From an uncultured Clostridia bacterium (GTDB lineage Bacteria > Bacillota > Clostridia > Oscillospirales > Ruminococcaceae), in the NCBI GenBank assembly GCA_947625375.1, contig CANQOC010000007.1:31167-95166 (forward strand): a stretch of 64,000 nucleotides of DNA, written 5' to 3'. The notes below the pieces were generated by a model, which saw nothing but the letters and a program-made list of their open reading frames with translations, searched no databases and was not told where the DNA came from. The position numbers and the translations under genes are program-made. Of this stretch, positions 36,208-44,800 are shown piece after piece (the stretch's first letter is position 1; each line of letters opens with the position of its first letter).

Positions 36208-36966
36208 ATGCTTAAAAAACGTATAATCCCCTGCCTCGACGTCCGCGACGGAAAGGTCACAAAGGGAATAAAATTCAAGGGCAACGCCGACATCGCCGAC
36301 CCTGTCGAGCTTGCCGGCTTTTACAGCGACAACGGCGCCGACGAGCTTGTCTTCTACGACATCACCGCCTCGGCGGAGGGTCGGGCAATCTTTACCGACG
36401 TCTTAAAGCGCGTCGCCGAAACGGTGTTTATCCCGCTGACCGTCGGCGGAGGAATCCGGACCCTCGACGACTTCGACAGGGTTTTAAAGTGCGGTGCGGA
36501 CAAGGTCAGCGTCAACAGCGGCGCGATTGCCGATAAAACGCTTATAAGAAAGGCCGCCGAGCGCTACGGGAGTCAGTGCGTCGTCATTTCGGCGGACGTT
36601 AAGCGCCAAGACGGCGGTTTTCGGGTTTATGGGCGCGGCGGGCGCGACGACACCGGCATCGACGCAAAGGAATGGATTAAATACTGCGTCGGCGAGGGCG
36701 CGGGCGAGGTCGTCCTCAATTCGATTGACACCGACGGGGTCAAGGGCGGCTTCGACATCGAAATGCTGAACGAGGTCTGCGGCTCGCTTTCTGTCCCGGT
36801 GATTGCGTCGGGCGGCGCCGGCTCGGTCGACGACTTTATCCGGCTCTTCCGCGAGGTCCCATGCGCCGACGCGGGACTTGCGGCGTCGGTCTTTCACTAT
36901 AAAGAAATCGCGATTCCCGACCTTAAAAGGGCGCTTTTTGAGAGCGGAATCCCGATGAGAATTTAA
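36208..36966 (+). CDS. hisF: Imidazole glycerol phosphate synthase, cyclase subunit
   Basis: This 252-residue TIM barrel shows '[19 protein letters not shown]' with catalytic Asp11 and '[17 protein letters not shown]', plus '[17 protein letters not shown]'. It makes IGP and releases AICAR, which the purine enzymes encoded upstream recycle. The start is the ATG at 36208 after ACGGAGGG; an in-frame ATG at 36193 overlaps hisA. Confidence 0.96.
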   Translation: MLKKRIIPCLDVRDGKVTKGIKFKGNADIADPVELAGFYSDNGADELVFYDITASAEGRAIFTDVLKRVAETVFIPLTVGGGIRTLDDFDRVLKCGADKVSVNSGAIADKTLIRKAAERYGSQCVVISADVKRQDGGFRVYGRGGRDDTGIDAKEWIKYCVGEGAGEVVLNSIDTDGVKGGFDIEMLNEVCGSLSVPVIASGGAGSVDDFIRLFREVPCADAGLAASVFHYKEIAIPDLKRALFESGIPMRI

Positions 36967-36977
36967 GGAGATTAGCT

Positions 36978-37625
36978 ATGAACATCAACGACTTGAAATT
37001 CGATTCTAACGGACTTATTCCGGCGATTGTCGTCGACAGGACGTCGAAAAAGGTCCTCACCCTCGCGTACATGAACCGCGAAAGCCTCGGTATATCAATC
37101 GAAAAGCGGCTTACATGCTTTTGGAGCCGTTCTCGGAACGAGCTTTGGCTTAAGGGCGAGACGAGCGGCAACTATCAGCACATCGTCTCGATAACCGCCG
37201 ACTGCGACGGCGACGCGCTTTTAGTCGAGGTCGACAAGGACGGCCCGGCCTGTCACCTCGGCGGAGATTCCTGCTTTATAAACAGCGTCTTCGAGATTGA
37301 GGAGGCTTCGGAGCCGTTCAGCGTCAAGGGTCTCTATGAGCTTCTTTCGGGCCGAAAGACCTCGCCGAAGGAGGGGTCGTATACGACATATCTCTTTGAG
37401 AAGGGCATCGACAAGATTCTTAAAAAGGTCGGCGAGGAGAGCACCGAGGTCATCGTCGCCGGAAAGGGCGGCGACCGCCGCGAGACGGTATATGAGATTG
37501 CCGATTTGATGTATCACGTCATGGTGCTGATGGTCGAAATGGGCATCACCCCCGACGAAATCACCGACGAGCTCGCCTCGCGGCACGTCATCGACAAAAA
37601 GGTCAAGCAGGAGAAGATGGTATGA
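36978..37625 (+). CDS. hisIE: Bifunctional PRA-CH / PRA-PH
   Basis: This 215-residue fusion performs steps two and three of the pathway. The cyclohydrolase half has '[19 protein letters not shown]' and the zinc site '[16 protein letters not shown]...CHLGG'. The pyrophosphatase half has '[18 protein letters not shown]' and '[13 protein letters not shown]'. It overlaps hisK by four bases. Confidence 0.96.
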   Translation: MNINDLKFDSNGLIPAIVVDRTSKKVLTLAYMNRESLGISIEKRLTCFWSRSRNELWLKGETSGNYQHIVSITADCDGDALLVEVDKDGPACHLGGDSCFINSVFEIEEASEPFSVKGLYELLSGRKTSPKEGSYTTYLFEKGIDKILKKVGEESTEVIVAGKGGDRRETVYEIADLMYHVMVLMVEMGITPDEITDELASRHVIDKKVKQEKMV

Positions 37626-38356
37626 CCGACCTGCACGTCCATTCGCTTTTTTGCGACGGAAAATCCTCCCCCGAGGACGAGGTCAGGGCGGCGATTGCCA
37701 AAGGTGTCGGCGTTCTCGGCATCGTCGCGCACTCGTATGTGCCGTTTGATTCCTGCTGCATCAGGCCGGAAAATGTCGCGCGGTTTATCGGGGAGATGAG
37801 CCGCCTTAAGGAGAAATACCGCGGGCAGATTGAGCTTTACTGCGGTCTTGAGGCCGACCTTTATTCGCCCGAAATCCCCGACGGCTTCGACTATACAATC
37901 GGCTCGGTGCACTATCTCAAGCACGGCGGGGAGTATATTTCGGTCGACGACACACCTGAGATTCTTGCCGGCATGATTGAGCGGCACTACGGCGGCGACG
38001 CGGTCGAATGTGCCGTCGACTATTTCGAGACGGTGAAGCAGCTTAAAGAAATGCGCCCCGACATCATCGGGCACTTTGACCTTATAAAGAAATTCCGCCG
38101 GGCGGTCCCGATTGACGAGCACGACGGGCGGTATATTGCCGCGTGGCAGAGCGCCGCGAGGGAGCTTTTGACGCTCGGCGTCCCGTTCGAGATTAACACC
38201 GGCGGGATATTGCGCGGCTGGCTTGACGAGCCGTACCCCTCGCGGGAGATTGCCGACTTCATCAAGGCCAACGGCGGCCGCCTTATCCTCTCGAGCGACG
38301 CGCACAGCGCAGAGGAAATTGCGTTTGGGTTCGGGGAGTATGGGGAGTGGGAGTAG
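37622..38356 (+). CDS. hisK: Histidinol-phosphatase, PHP family
   Basis: This 244-residue PHP-domain protein has the metal motifs '[11 protein letters not shown]' at the N-terminus, '[10 protein letters not shown]', 'CGLEADLY', 'IGSVHYL', '[11 protein letters not shown]' and '[17 protein letters not shown]'. It removes phosphate from histidinol phosphate, filling the gap left by the single-domain HisB. No clear terminator follows the stop; the repeat island begins within about 150 bases. Confidence 0.92.
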   Translation: MTDLHVHSLFCDGKSSPEDEVRAAIAKGVGVLGIVAHSYVPFDSCCIRPENVARFIGEMSRLKEKYRGQIELYCGLEADLYSPEIPDGFDYTIGSVHYLKHGGEYISVDDTPEILAGMIERHYGGDAVECAVDYFETVKQLKEMRPDIIGHFDLIKKFRRAVPIDEHDGRYIAAWQSAARELLTLGVPFEINTGGILRGWLDEPYPSREIADFIKANGGRLILSSDAHSAEEIAFGFGEYGEWE

Positions 38357-38956
38357 GCTGAGGCAGCGAGGAGTGGAACGGGCATGAAAAAGAATTCGCG
38401 GAGAGGATGCAGATGAGTGTATGCACTGCAACAAACTGTAAAAAAGGATTTGCGAAGCGAATGCTGTTTTCAGTAACTGACGCGGAAAGCGCACTTGCGC
38501 ACATTAAAATAGAAAGAGCGGCGCCGCACTGCCTATAACAATGAATTCGCTGGCGCTCATACTATTTATAGACTCCTATCCCCTGCCCCCTTTCCACATG
38601 GAAAGGGGGAACGCATCGCTATAATTTTGATTGCGCTGGCGCGGGGAACAATTTGTGTGTCACCGCACGTTGCTAATAAGGAGTCCGCCGTTGGCGGGCG
38701 GCTCATCGCGTCACCTTGACGGTGACGCGATTACGCCATATCCCCCACCCCTGCCCCTCCCCGGCGGGGAGGGGATGCGGAGAACGCTTGCGCAGGTATA
38801 TTAAAATCATGAGCTGCGTCATACCTTGCTATATGGTATTCGCTGACGCTCATGCTATTTTTAGACTCCCACCCCCTGCCCCTCCCCGACGGGGAGGGGT
38901 GTGTAGGACACTTTCGCAGGTATATTAAAGCATAAGCGCGGCGACCTACCTTACTA

Positions 38957-39157
38957 TAAGGTATTCGCTGCGCGAATGCTATTTATAGACTCCTACCCGT
39001 CACAAACCCGACGAAATTCCGGTGTGAGCAAAGCGAAACACACAACGACGCTCACCAAAAGTTATAGTCTTATCAAAGTGTATTGCGTCGTTTGCCTCCC
39101 ACATGGGAGGGGGTTCTCATAGCTAAGGCTTTGATAGCGCTGACGCGGGGAAAATTT
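38957..39157 (+). repeat. About 200-base inverted repeat, left arm
   Basis: The arm includes CCCGACGAAATTCCGGTGTG, AACACACAACGACGCTCAC, AAGTTATAGTCTTATCAAAG and CCTCCCACATGGGAGG. Its near-identical reverse complement lies at 39660-39863. It interrupts a standard module between ACTCCTACCC and CCTCCCACATGG, as if roughly 95 bases had been inserted. Confidence 0.8.
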
Positions 39158-39659
39158 GCATGACGACATTCCTTGTATAAGGTGTCCATTTGCGACGAAC
39201 GCTAAATGCGTTACCTTTGCAATGATATGCTCTTTTTCTTCTACATCCCCTGCCCGATTAGAGGACAGAAGTGAGATTATCAGAAGTCAGAAGATGGAAG
39301 TTAAAGGTTAGATGATAGAAGATAGAATTCTGATTTCTGACCTCTCATATCTGTCTTCTGACCGCGACGGCGCGACCACTCCCCTCGAGGGAGAGTGGTA
39401 CCGGGCAGGAAGGACACTTCGCAGGTTACAGGAAAATCGTAGCGGCGACGCGCTGCCTTATAAAAGGAATTCGCTTCGCTCATACTATTTTTAGACTCCT
39501 ATCCCCCTGTCCCCCTTTCCACATGGAAAGGGGGAACGCATAGCTATAATTTTGATTGCGCTGGCGCGGGGGACAATTTGTGTGTCGCCGCACGTTGCTA
39601 ATAAGGAGTCCGCCTTGCGGCGGACTACTTATTGGCGGCGCATGTCGTCACACAAATTT

Positions 39660-39863
39660 TCCCCGCCGATAGGCGGCGTTCAAAGCCTTAGCTATGCAGA
39701 ACCCCCTCCCATGTGGGAGGCAAACGACGCAATACACTTTGATAAGACTATAACTTTTAGTGAGCGTCGTTGTGTGTTTCGCTTCGCTCACACCGACATT
39801 TCGTCGGGTCTGTGACAGGTAGGAGTCTGAAAATAGCATGAACGAAGCGAATTCCTTTTAACC
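39660..39863 (-). repeat. About 200-base inverted repeat, right arm
   Basis: Reverse-complement partner of 38957-39157 with few mismatches (for example GACGAAATGTCGG against GACGAAATTCCGG). The two arms enclose about 500 bases of other repeat modules. Confidence 0.8.
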
Positions 39864-39870
39864 CTAGAAT

Positions 39871-40293
39871 TCCACGCAACGCGTGGGGACGAGTATAGCA
39901 ATAGCGTTGAAATGGAAAGTAAAGCCTCCTTTTGCTAATGTAACGAACCTCGCTGAAAAAGCAAAAAATACATCCGAGATGGATAAAAAATTTATCACAT
40001 ACACTATGGGAGTATGAGGACTCGTTCAAGAACGCAGAGTCCGACGATGACGACTTGCCCGATAGAGCGCAAGAAGTAATGCTTACGACAGGTGCAGTTG
40101 TCGGAACTCGCAGCGCACCCTAACTTGAGTGCGACCGGTATAATGAACCATATGGAGCCATAATTCAACCCTCCGGTTTTATGATGCAATGTGATTACAC
40201 AAAGAGTTCCCATTCTCTGCAAAGACTCCATAATGAAGGCTTCAATCAAAAATTATATTTTATGGCACCCGTCAAGCGAAATCTAAGACACAA
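39871..40293. other. A+T-richer stretch without a recognised gene
   Basis: Base composition drops here compared with the islands and operons. One + strand frame (about 39945-40124) reads as plausible protein ending in 'SDDDDLPDRAQEVMLTTGAV' but has no start codon, so it may be a gene remnant. Nothing can be assigned. Confidence 0.4.
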
Positions 40294-40325
40294 ATAGAGC
40301 AAGGGCTATACTTGCTCTATTTTTA
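40294..40325. terminator. Intrinsic terminator hairpin
   Basis: ATAGAGCAAG pairs with CTTGCTCTAT around a 7-base loop. TTTTTATG follows on the + strand and ATTTGTG on the - strand. It could end the XRE-type pseudogene transcript from the right. Confidence 0.65.
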
Positions 40326-40397
40326 TGCTTATTTTAGCTTTTACCTTACGGCAGGGTTTTACTCTTCAAAGGTCGGTTCAGAGCTGTGATTTACGGG

Positions 40398-40852
40398 TCA
40401 TTTCTCCCTGTTTTTCCAATGACCGAGCTGCGGAAGATGTGCATTAAAATATGCCCTTGCCTGCTCGGGCGGAAAACTTTCGTTTGATACATGCCCGACC
40501 AGAAAATCCGTCAATTCCTTGACGCTCTTATAAACAAATTCACCGTCGGCGTAGCACCATTTGCAGTAATCCTCGTTAAAATCACCGTCCGGTTCACGGC
40601 TTATCTGACCGTCGTCGTCGAGCGGCATTCCGCAGCACTGGCAAATCAGCTTTCTGGGAGAACCTAAGAACGTGTTGGCCGAAACATCAAAAATCTTTGA
40701 CAGCAGTTTCAGCGTGTCAATATTCGGCACAGTGTCGCCGTTTACCATCTGCTGACAGCTTGCCGAGTAACATAAACCCTTTCGGCGAGCTCTTCCTGCG
40801 ACATGCCTACGCTTATCCGCAAGCTGCGTATTATATCCTTTGTTGCGTCCAT
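40398..40852 (-). pseudogene. Frameshifted XRE-family regulator with C-terminal zinc-ribbon
   Basis: From the ATG at 40852 the frame encodes an XRE helix-turn-helix, 'MSQEELAERVYVTRQAVSRW'. It meets TAA at 40742-40744, directly after the Trp codon. The next frame continues at once with the expected 'NGDTVPNIDTLKLLSKIFDV', a linker, and a zinc-ribbon 'CQCCGMPLDDDGQI...CKWCYADG' found C-terminal in many such regulators. Restoring one base near 40742-40746 would give about 150 residues in one frame. GAGGCG precedes the ATG. Either a real inactivating deletion or a sequencing/assembly error. Confidence 0.8.
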
Positions 40853-40951
40853 AAAATCGCCTCGGAAGCATTATACCATGCCCCGAGTTGCAAGACAAGC
40901 AACGCGCTGTTGCTATTTCTCAAGAGTTGAAAAATTTGGGTGAGCAGAATT

Positions 40952-41092
40952 TTATCTGTAATAGTAGTTAGGAATTCTCCGCTTAAGCAACATATCAAAG
41001 TGCAACGCCTCGGGCATACCCAGCGCCGAAGCGATGGTAATCGGATTTGCATCTGGTCCGTCTGGCGTGCTGATGACATATCTTCTGTACAT
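40952..41092 (-). CDS. Possible 46-residue open frame, unidentified
   Basis: The frame starts 'MYRRYVISTPDGPDANPIT' and ends 'LLKRRIPNYYYR'. The residue make-up looks protein-like, and the frame stays open upstream of the ATG, so it may be the tail of a decayed gene. No ribosome site is evident. The rest of 40853-41540 shows no gene I can support; a second fragment-like - strand frame lies near 41300-41430. Confidence 0.25.
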   Translation of the reverse strand: MYRRYVISTPDGPDANPITIASALGMPEALHFDMLLKRRIPNYYYR

Positions 41093-41547
41093 ACTGTTTT
41101 GTACCCCTCTGACCGGTACCGAAGTTCTCTGAGCACTTCTCTGCCTATTCCCGTCGCGCTTATGACGGAGTAAAAAAGAAACTCCGCCGAGTGGCAGCGC
41201 CCGGGTGATGAATAATTTTCACGAAGTCGTACTTCTATAACCCGCTATGGGGTATGTGTGCTCTGCGGTGCAGGTCGGCAGAGGCGACCTATGCCACGAA
41301 CTGAGGCGACAGCCTAACCGCTTGTCCTGACTTGCGAAAGTTTGGAAATTTTCGTCACTACTTTCTGCCAAGGATTTACCCTTATACTGCGTTGCATCTA
41401 TACCGATAGTCTTTAAGCGTCCATTCAATTGGCAGATTCTTATTTTGCCATCTTTTATTGCACATAAATAGGGCTAAATGTGAACACTTTTGCCAATTTT
41501 ATTCCATAATACAGTCAGGTTATTATATATTTTACCAAAAATTATTT

Positions 41548-41578
41548 TTCGACATTTTTCGACATTCAATATGTCGAA
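41548..41578 (+). promoter_or_regulatory. Three Spo0A-box (0A-box) sequences
   Basis: TTCGACA occurs at 41548-41554 and 41558-41564, exactly ten bases (one helical turn) apart. TGTCGAA, the opposite orientation, is at 41572-41578. TGTCGAA is the core of the Spo0A operator. All three lie immediately before the -10 of the gene for a Spo0A-type DNA-binding protein, which suggests autoregulation or control by Spo0A. Confidence 0.75.
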
Positions 41579-41592
41579 AGCTGTGGTATAAT
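41565..41592 (+). promoter_or_regulatory. Promoter for the Spo0A-type gene
   Basis: TATAAT is at 41587-41592 with a weak -35 TTCAAT at 41565-41570 (16-base spacing). The weak -35 overlapping operator sites fits a regulated promoter. Confidence 0.6.
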
Positions 41593-41623
41593 GTAGAAAA
41601 TTCAAAAAAGGTAGGTATAAAAA

Positions 41624-42028
41624 ATGCGTCATTATTTCAATCAATCTTCAGAACTTGACAGGGCAATTCGTACTGAGCTTTTTAAACTCGGTGTACCGGA
41701 GCACCTGAAAGGCTACGAATATTTAGTCGAGTCAATAGCCATTGTGGTCTGCGACCGTGCCGCTTTATACAAAATTACACAGTGCGTTTATCCTGAGGTC
41801 GCACAAGACTATACTGTCACGTCGGCAAGTGTCGAAAGGGCGATAAGAACAGCTATTGAAGCTACGTTTGGCAACGGAGAAAACATAGCTGCGTTAAGTA
41901 CATACTTTGGCAAGGCATATAACGCTCGCAAGGCTAAAGTCACTAACAAAGCTTTTGTCACAAGAGTGGCGAATAAGATAAGAACTGACGGAACGCCCAG
42001 TGAAGCGGCGATGTGGGATGAAAAGTAA
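41624..42028 (+). CDS. Standalone Spo0A-type C-terminal DNA-binding domain protein
   Basis: This 134-residue protein aligns by eye along nearly its whole length with the effector domain of Spo0A. It has 'LGVPEHLKGYEYLVESIAIV' near residue 22, then 'ITQCVYPEVAQDYTVTSASV', the recognition-helix segment 'ERAIRTAIEATFG', 'YFGKAYNARKAKVTNKAF' and 'RVANKIR'. The phosphoreceiver domain of Spo0A is absent, so phosphorylation cannot control it directly. It could compete with, modulate or replace Spo0A at 0A boxes. The upstream region carries three such boxes. AAAAGGTAGG precedes the ATG. The gene is isolated in A+T-richer DNA. Confidence 0.85.
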   Translation: MRHYFNQSSELDRAIRTELFKLGVPEHLKGYEYLVESIAIVVCDRAALYKITQCVYPEVAQDYTVTSASVERAIRTAIEATFGNGENIAALSTYFGKAYNARKAKVTNKAFVTRVANKIRTDGTPSEAAMWDEK

Positions 42029-42300
42029 CACTTAAAGAGTTATTTGTCACTTCTCGTGCGTGAAGCGTGCAGTCCGCGCCTCAAGGTAGCGAGCATTCCC
42101 CTGCCCCCATGTAGTGGGAAGAAGGTAAGAGTCTAAAAAATGAGCCCCTTATAAAGGGCAATACGGCGCTTCTGTAATTTCGGGCGCAGTCCGGCGCGCT
42201 TCGCGCGCGAACGAAAAACGGGAAAACTCCCTCCGGAGTTTTCCCGATATTTTCGTTCCGACCGTCTTCGACGGTCCCGGACTGCGCCCGAGGCGGGTCT
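42029..42300. repeat. Intergenic island 3, containing cloverleaf copy B
   Basis: The stretch holds a degenerate CCCCTGCCCCC module near 42100, a GCCCCTT/AAGGGGC hairpin near 42145, and cloverleaf copy B. No gene is seen. Confidence 0.6.
42181..42290 (-). repeat. Cloverleaf-forming repeat element, copy B (inverted)
   Basis: The outer stem CGGGCGCAGTCC (42181-42192) pairs perfectly with GGACTGCGCCCG (42279-42290). Inside, in reverse order relative to copies A, C and D, are GCGCGC-TTC-GCGCGC, a long arm with CGGGAAAACTCC/GGAGTTTTCCCG, and GACCGTC/GACGGTC. Confidence 0.82.
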
Positions 42301-42388
42301 CACGCAAAAGGCACGGTTATTACCGCATATTTATTGCGCTTTGTATTGCCTGACAAGCTCCGCCACCGCCAGCGAATCCGCTGGATTC

Positions 42389-42441
42389 CAACCTCTGAAC
42401 CTCCACCTCTATCTTCTAACCCTCTATCCTCCATCTCCCCA
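42389..42441 (+). repeat. Pyrimidine-rich low-complexity run
   Basis: Units such as CCTCTATCTTCTAACC resemble the runs found upstream of promoters. Here the run lies beyond the terminator of the solute-binding protein gene with no promoter beside it. Confidence 0.6.
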
Positions 42442-42443
42442 CC

Positions 42444-42469
42444 AAAAAGGACGCCCCGTCGGAGCGTCC
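42444..42469 (-). terminator. Terminator of the solute-binding protein gene
   Basis: On the - strand, GGACGCTCC pairs with GGGGCGTCC around GAC, and TTTTTGG follows. A second hairpin, CCCGCCGTTCC/GGAGCGGCGGG, sits just before it at 42476-42501. Confidence 0.85.
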
Positions 42470-42536
42470 CCTCTCCCGCCGCTCCTTCGGGAACGGCGGG
42501 TTTCGCTATAAAGTTATCGCGGCACTTGCCGGAGCG

Positions 42537-44009
42537 TTACACCGTCTCGTTGATGTCGTACTGCGACTCGCCGGAGGCGATGTAGTCGCGGAGAGTGGTG
42601 TTGAGATCTTCGATGAAGTAGTCAATCTGGTCGCCGTACTGCTCCTTGAGCTGTGCCCATGTGTTCGCGCCGCCGGTGCGGTTGATGCCCCAGTCAAGGC
42701 TGTTATAGGCGTTCTGGAGGTTGGTCGGGAGGTTGCCGGTATAGAACATTCTGACGTTCGCGGCGGCAAGCTCTTCACAGGTGTCGAACATATCGAGCAT
42801 CTCATCGGTCCAGAGATATGTCTCGCGGAGCTGTTTTTCGTCGATGTCGACGACGGTCGGGTCCATAATCTTGAATCTCATGCAGGACGCCAGAAGCGCG
42901 GCGCCGGTCGGGTTCTTCGCACCCTGACAGAGCATGTATCCGGTCGGCTGAGAGTTGATGTAATAGATTCCGTCGCCGTTTTCATATCTCGGGAAGGGCA
43001 CAAACATGCACTCCTGCGCGGTCATATCGCCCCAAAGAGCGCCGACGTCGGCGACAGGCTGTGCAAACGCGGAGTTTACGTCAATCGGGCAGAACAGGCA
43101 GAGTCCGTCCTTAACGCCGGTACCCGAAACGTCTCCCCTTCTTGCCCAATAGTCGGTGCCCTCGTGGTAGCAGCACTCGTCTTTATAAAGGTCATAGATG
43201 AGGTTCATCGCGACCTCGATATACGGGTCGTCGATATTCGAGTAATACTGGCCGTTCTCGTCCTTTTCGATAAGATAGCGTCCGGTCGACTCTTCGGCGA
43301 GGCCGATGACGTAGTACCAACCGTCAAGGGCATATCTGTCCGCGTCGGGGTCGGAGAAGTCGCGGCACATTTCGGCGAAGACGTCCCATGTCCACTGGTC
43401 GTTGCGGAACAAATCGGCGGGGTCGTCGAAGCCGTAGTCCTCGATAACTCTTCTGTTATATGGTATGACGTCTTTAAAGACGATGTCGTAGACAATCGCG
43501 AAGTGCTTCTCGCCGAGCGCGAAATACTCGGCCGCGTCCGCCATTCCCTCCCAAAGCGGGTCGGTATAGTCGATATACTGGTCGACCGGCTGATACATTC
43601 CCTTTAGGCAGTTGAGTGGGAAGGTCGCGGTGTTCGACGTCCCCGCGAGGGTCATGTCGGGGGATTCATCCGAGATGACGAGGTTCGCCAAGGTGTCGTT
43701 CATGTCCTCATAAAGCACCTCGTGATAGTCAAGGACGCCGCCGTAGAAGTCGGTGAAGGTATAGTACCCGGTGTTGACGATTTCGCCCTCGTCATAGTTC
43801 TGGAACGGGTCCATCCAGCTGAGCCATGTGACCGTGCCGGGTTCGCCGACCTCGGAGGGGTCGGGAAGACGTATTCCGGCGGCGGCGAGTATTGCCGCGG
43901 AGTCCTCGGTCGAGAGAGTGAGCTTAATCGGCTCTCTCTGCGCGCGTCCGCAGCCGACAAGCGCCGCAATCATTATAACCGCGAGCGCCACAGCCAAAAT
44001 TCTTTTCAT
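42537..44009 (-). CDS. ABC transporter solute-binding lipoprotein, probably for carbohydrate
   Basis: This 490-residue lipoprotein has a signal peptide with lipobox near residue 20 ('ALVGCG'). It has the layout of the family 1 extracellular binding proteins: 'DMNDTLANLVISDESPDMT' (the 'sPD' stretch), 'FALGEKHFAIVYD', 'NDQWTWDVFAEMCRDF', and a C-terminal lobe with 'CMRFKIMDP'. Oligosaccharide is the likely ligand, given the xylanase next door. No permease or ATPase gene is adjacent, so it must work with components encoded elsewhere or act in surface capture. It is flanked by inverted cloverleaf copies B and C. Confidence 0.85.
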   Translation of the reverse strand: MKRILAVALAVIMIAALVGCGRAQREPIKLTLSTEDSAAILAAAGIRLPDPSEVGEPGTVTWLSWMDPFQNYDEGEIVNTGYYTFTDFYGGVLDYHEVLYEDMNDTLANLVISDESPDMTLAGTSNTATFPLNCLKGMYQPVDQYIDYTDPLWEGMADAAEYFALGEKHFAIVYDIVFKDVIPYNRRVIEDYGFDDPADLFRNDQWTWDVFAEMCRDFSDPDADRYALDGWYYVIGLAEESTGRYLIEKDENGQYYSNIDDPYIEVAMNLIYDLYKDECCYHEGTDYWARRGDVSGTGVKDGLCLFCPIDVNSAFAQPVADVGALWGDMTAQECMFVPFPRYENGDGIYYINSQPTGYMLCQGAKNPTGAALLASCMRFKIMDPTVVDIDEKQLRETYLWTDEMLDMFDTCEELAAANVRMFYTGNLPTNLQNAYNSLDWGINRTGGANTWAQLKEQYGDQIDYFIEDLNTTLRDYIASGESQYDINETV

Positions 44010-44065
44010 ATTATTCCTTCCTTTCCCGGGCGCTTATGCCCGCAAAAAAGCAAATTTATGAACAT

Positions 44066-44094
44066 ATTCTATCATATTTTTGAGCTTTTGACAA
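44066..44094 (-). promoter_or_regulatory. Promoter for the solute-binding protein gene
   Basis: On the - strand, TTGTCA (44089-44094) and TAGAAT (44066-44071) are 17 bases apart. A GGGC/GCCC inverted repeat lies in the leader before AAAGGAAGG. Confidence 0.7.
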
Positions 44095-44199
44095 TCGTCA
44101 CTCTGCACAACTTTACTCACTTTAGTGTGTGTAAACTGCAAGCAACTCAAAAACTTGCGCGAGGGAAGGAGGATTTAATGAAGTCCGCTGCACAAATTC

Positions 44200-44741
44200 A
44201 AGGGGTAATGCGGCGCTCTGCCGCGGAAATGGAATTCGCGAGGCGATAGTAATTTATAGGGCACCTGCGCACGCTTAAAACAAAAGCGAAGCAGGATACT
44301 GTAAAAATATTCGCGAAGAGAAAGTTATCAGAAGCGCCAACGTCGCTTAAAAGGAATTCGCTGCGCTCATGCTATTTATAGTCACCCCTCCCCGGCCCTC
44401 CCCTCGAGGGGAGGGAGTTGGGAGGGAACTTGCGAGCAGTACAGATAACTTGCAGAGGCGGCATACGTAACTAAAAAGGAGTCCGCCTGCGGCGGACGGC
44501 TTATCGCGTCACCTTAACGGTGACGTGATTACGCCTGTTCCCCCACCCCTACCCCTCCCCGGCAGGGAGGGGTAGCGCTTCGCTCCGGCTTCAGCTCCTA
44601 TGAGGGCGCAGTCCGCGACCGTCGAAGACGGTCGGAACGAAAATATCGGGAAAACTCCGGAAGGAGTTTTCCCGTTTTTCGTTAGCGCGCTTCGCGCGCC
44701 GGGCTGCGCCCGGGGTGGGAGCACCGCCGCCCATTCCTCCA
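44200..44741. repeat. Intergenic island 4, containing cloverleaf copy C
   Basis: It carries GGAATTCGCT units at about 44231 (degenerate) and 44339, CCCTCCCCTCGAGGGGAGGG, the GTCCGCCTGCGGCGGAC and GTCACC/GGTGAC hairpins, CCCCTCCCCGGCAGGGAGGGG, and then copy C. The order of the last four modules is the same as before copy A in island 1. Confidence 0.75.
44604..44711 (+). repeat. Cloverleaf-forming repeat element, copy C
   Basis: GGGCGCAGTCC pairs with GGGCTGCGCCC (one G-T pair) as the outer stem. The arms are GACCGTC-GAA-GACGGTC, then AACGAAAA plus CGGGAAAACTCC with GGAGTTTTCCCG plus TTTTCGTT, then GCGCGC-TTC-GCGCGC. CAGCTCCTATGA precedes it, as in copies A and D. Confidence 0.82.
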
Positions 44742-44773
44742 CCCAAAAGGCAGACCCTTTCGAGTCTGCCTTC
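44742..44773 (-). terminator. Terminator of the xylanase gene
   Basis: On the - strand, AAGGCAGACTC pairs with GGGTCTGCCTT around a short GAAA-type loop, followed by TTGGG. Confidence 0.8.
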
Positions 44774-44800
44774 ATACTCTATCCTCTTTCTTCCATTCCC

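Larger units (their letters stand above)
38500..39870. repeat. Intergenic island 2 of short palindromic modules
   Basis: This gene-free stretch after the his operon is built from the modules of island 1. GGAATTCGCT/GGTATTCGCT units lie near 38550, 38826, 38957, 39466 and (reverse strand) 39838. The CCCTTTCCACATGGAAAGGG and CCCCTCCCCGACGGGGAGGGG hairpins and the GTCCGCC/GGCGGAC hairpin are present. A purine-rich then pyrimidine-rich low-complexity run lies at 39260-39360. No promoter or gene adjoins that run, unlike the other runs. Confidence 0.8.

Noticed and set aside
39945..40124. Protein-like + strand frame
   Set aside because: No start codon or ribosome site, and no recognisable family; kept only as a possible remnant.
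41219..41428. 69-codon - strand frame starting MNGRLKTIGIDATQYKGK
   Set aside because: Only the first half looks protein-like, no ribosome site is visible, and the second half is low-quality sequence in all frames; at most a decayed fragment.
44178..44249. A 23-codon + strand frame preceded by a perfect GAAGGAGGA ribosome site
   Set aside because: Its end is made of a degenerate GGAATTCGCG repeat unit, no promoter is evident and no gene follows on that strand.
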